Under the pieces are notes generated by a model. That model worked only from the letters and a program-made list of their open reading frames with translations. It was not told where the DNA came from and made no database searches. Both the position numbers and the translations under genes were made by a program. From NCBI GenBank assembly GCA_900313465.1, contig OMRU01000035.1:1-7398 (forward strand): a stretch of DNA of 7,398 nucleotides, in the 5' to 3' direction. Source of the DNA: an uncultured Clostridia bacterium. GTDB lineage: Bacteria; Bacillota_I; Bacilli_A; RFN20; CAG-288. Of this stretch, positions 7,257 through 7,398 are shown piece by piece. Positions within the stretch are counted from its first letter, which is position 1; every line of letters starts with the position of its first letter.

Positions 7257-7398
7257 ATGCCCACCAACCGGCCTTTGGCGCTTCGCTTGTCGAAGAACCA
7301 GTTCAAAAAACAGAATCGTTGGCAGCGGTGGTAGAGCGATGCGAGTGAATGTTTAATCCACTAAAAATAAACGATTATGGAAATCAAGAAGATTGAGA
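7257..7398. other. Unassigned edge sequence beyond the GH3-B breakpoint
   Basis: No gene can be supported here. By hand count 7257-7350 has 50 G+C of 94 (53%) and 7351-7398 has 13 of 48 (27%), an abrupt shift. The minus-strand GH3-B frame continues to a stop at 7353-7355, but its residues (such as IALPPLPTILFFELVL) do not resemble the GH3 sandwich domain. On the plus strand an ATG at 7377 opens MEIKKIE to the window edge, without a ribosome site. It may be foreign, rearranged or misjoined DNA. Confidence 0.5.
7281..7295. repeat. Short inverted repeat near the breakpoint
   Basis: CTTCG-CTTGT-CGAAG is a perfect 5-base inverted repeat with a 5-base loop. A further TGG/CCA pair lies outside it (7276-7278 / 7298-7300) after a 2-base mismatch on each side. 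It resembles short hairpins in dispersed palindromic elements, but is too small to identify from one copy. Confidence 0.3.

Noticed and set aside
7257..7334. Plus-strand mini-frame of 25 codons starting MPTNRPLALRLSKN
   Set aside because: It has no ribosome site and arises from the GC-rich hairpin-bearing stretch. Such LRLSK-type peptides commonly come from translating palindromic repeats.
7162..7356. Plus-strand frame ending in RIVGSGGRAMRVNV, reminiscent of the PurD N-terminal VGSGGRE motif
   Set aside because: Its first part is antisense to GH3-B, the match is only about seven residues, a stop follows directly, and the expected EHA residues after GGR are absent. It is probably chance.
7319..7360. 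GGTGGTAGAGCGATGCGAG resembles a tRNA D-arm (GGTAGAGC)
   Set aside because: The required D-stem partner, a pairing anticodon stem and a T-arm could not be found in the surrounding bases, so no tRNA can be folded.
7377..7398. Start of a plus-strand gene (MEIKKIE...) running off the window
   Set aside because: Only seven codons are visible and no ribosome site precedes the ATG, unlike the clear AGGAG sites of the other genes here.

Overview
The window carries three minus-strand genes in a row. Reading with transcription, from high to low coordinates, they are a very large family 3 glycoside hydrolase (GH3) that has lost its 5' end (GH3-B, 7256 to 4032), a lipoprotein with an InlB-type repeat and a carbohydrate-binding-like domain (3922 to 2885), and a second, membrane-anchored GH3 (GH3-A, 2866 to 17). 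GH3-A starts 18 bases after the lipoprotein gene ends, so those two are very probably co-transcribed. The 109-base gap between GH3-B and the lipoprotein gene holds a strong hairpin that may act as a partial terminator.

The set looks like a surface machine for plant or host glycans in a Gram-positive type (monoderm) gut bacterium. Both enzymes have the GH3 domains in reversed order: the alpha/beta sandwich with the acid/base Glu comes first, then a fibronectin-III-like domain, then the TIM barrel with the nucleophile Asp. Each protein is held at the membrane in a different way: GH3-A by a transmembrane helix at each end, the lipoprotein by a lipobox Cys, and GH3-B by a C-terminal stalk (Ig-like domain plus coiled coil) and a GCGGS / hydrophobic / KKKR tail.

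The organism is probably an uncultured member of the Bacilli/Erysipelotrichia or a related gut Firmicutes/Tenericutes lineage. This is inferred from AGGAG-type ribosome sites, moderate base composition, the Flg_new/InlB repeat and the GCGGS tail. No marker gene is present to settle it.

The right edge (7257 to 7398) is anomalous. GH3 similarity stops abruptly about 60 residues before the acid/base Glu, and unrelated sequence follows: about 53% G+C up to 7350, then about 27% G+C. No usable start codon lies in frame upstream of 6983, and a protein begun there would lack the acid/base residue. GH3-B is therefore either truncated by a rearrangement or cut by a misassembly near the contig end. There are no RNA genes, CRISPR arrays, insertion sequences or transposase genes that I can support.
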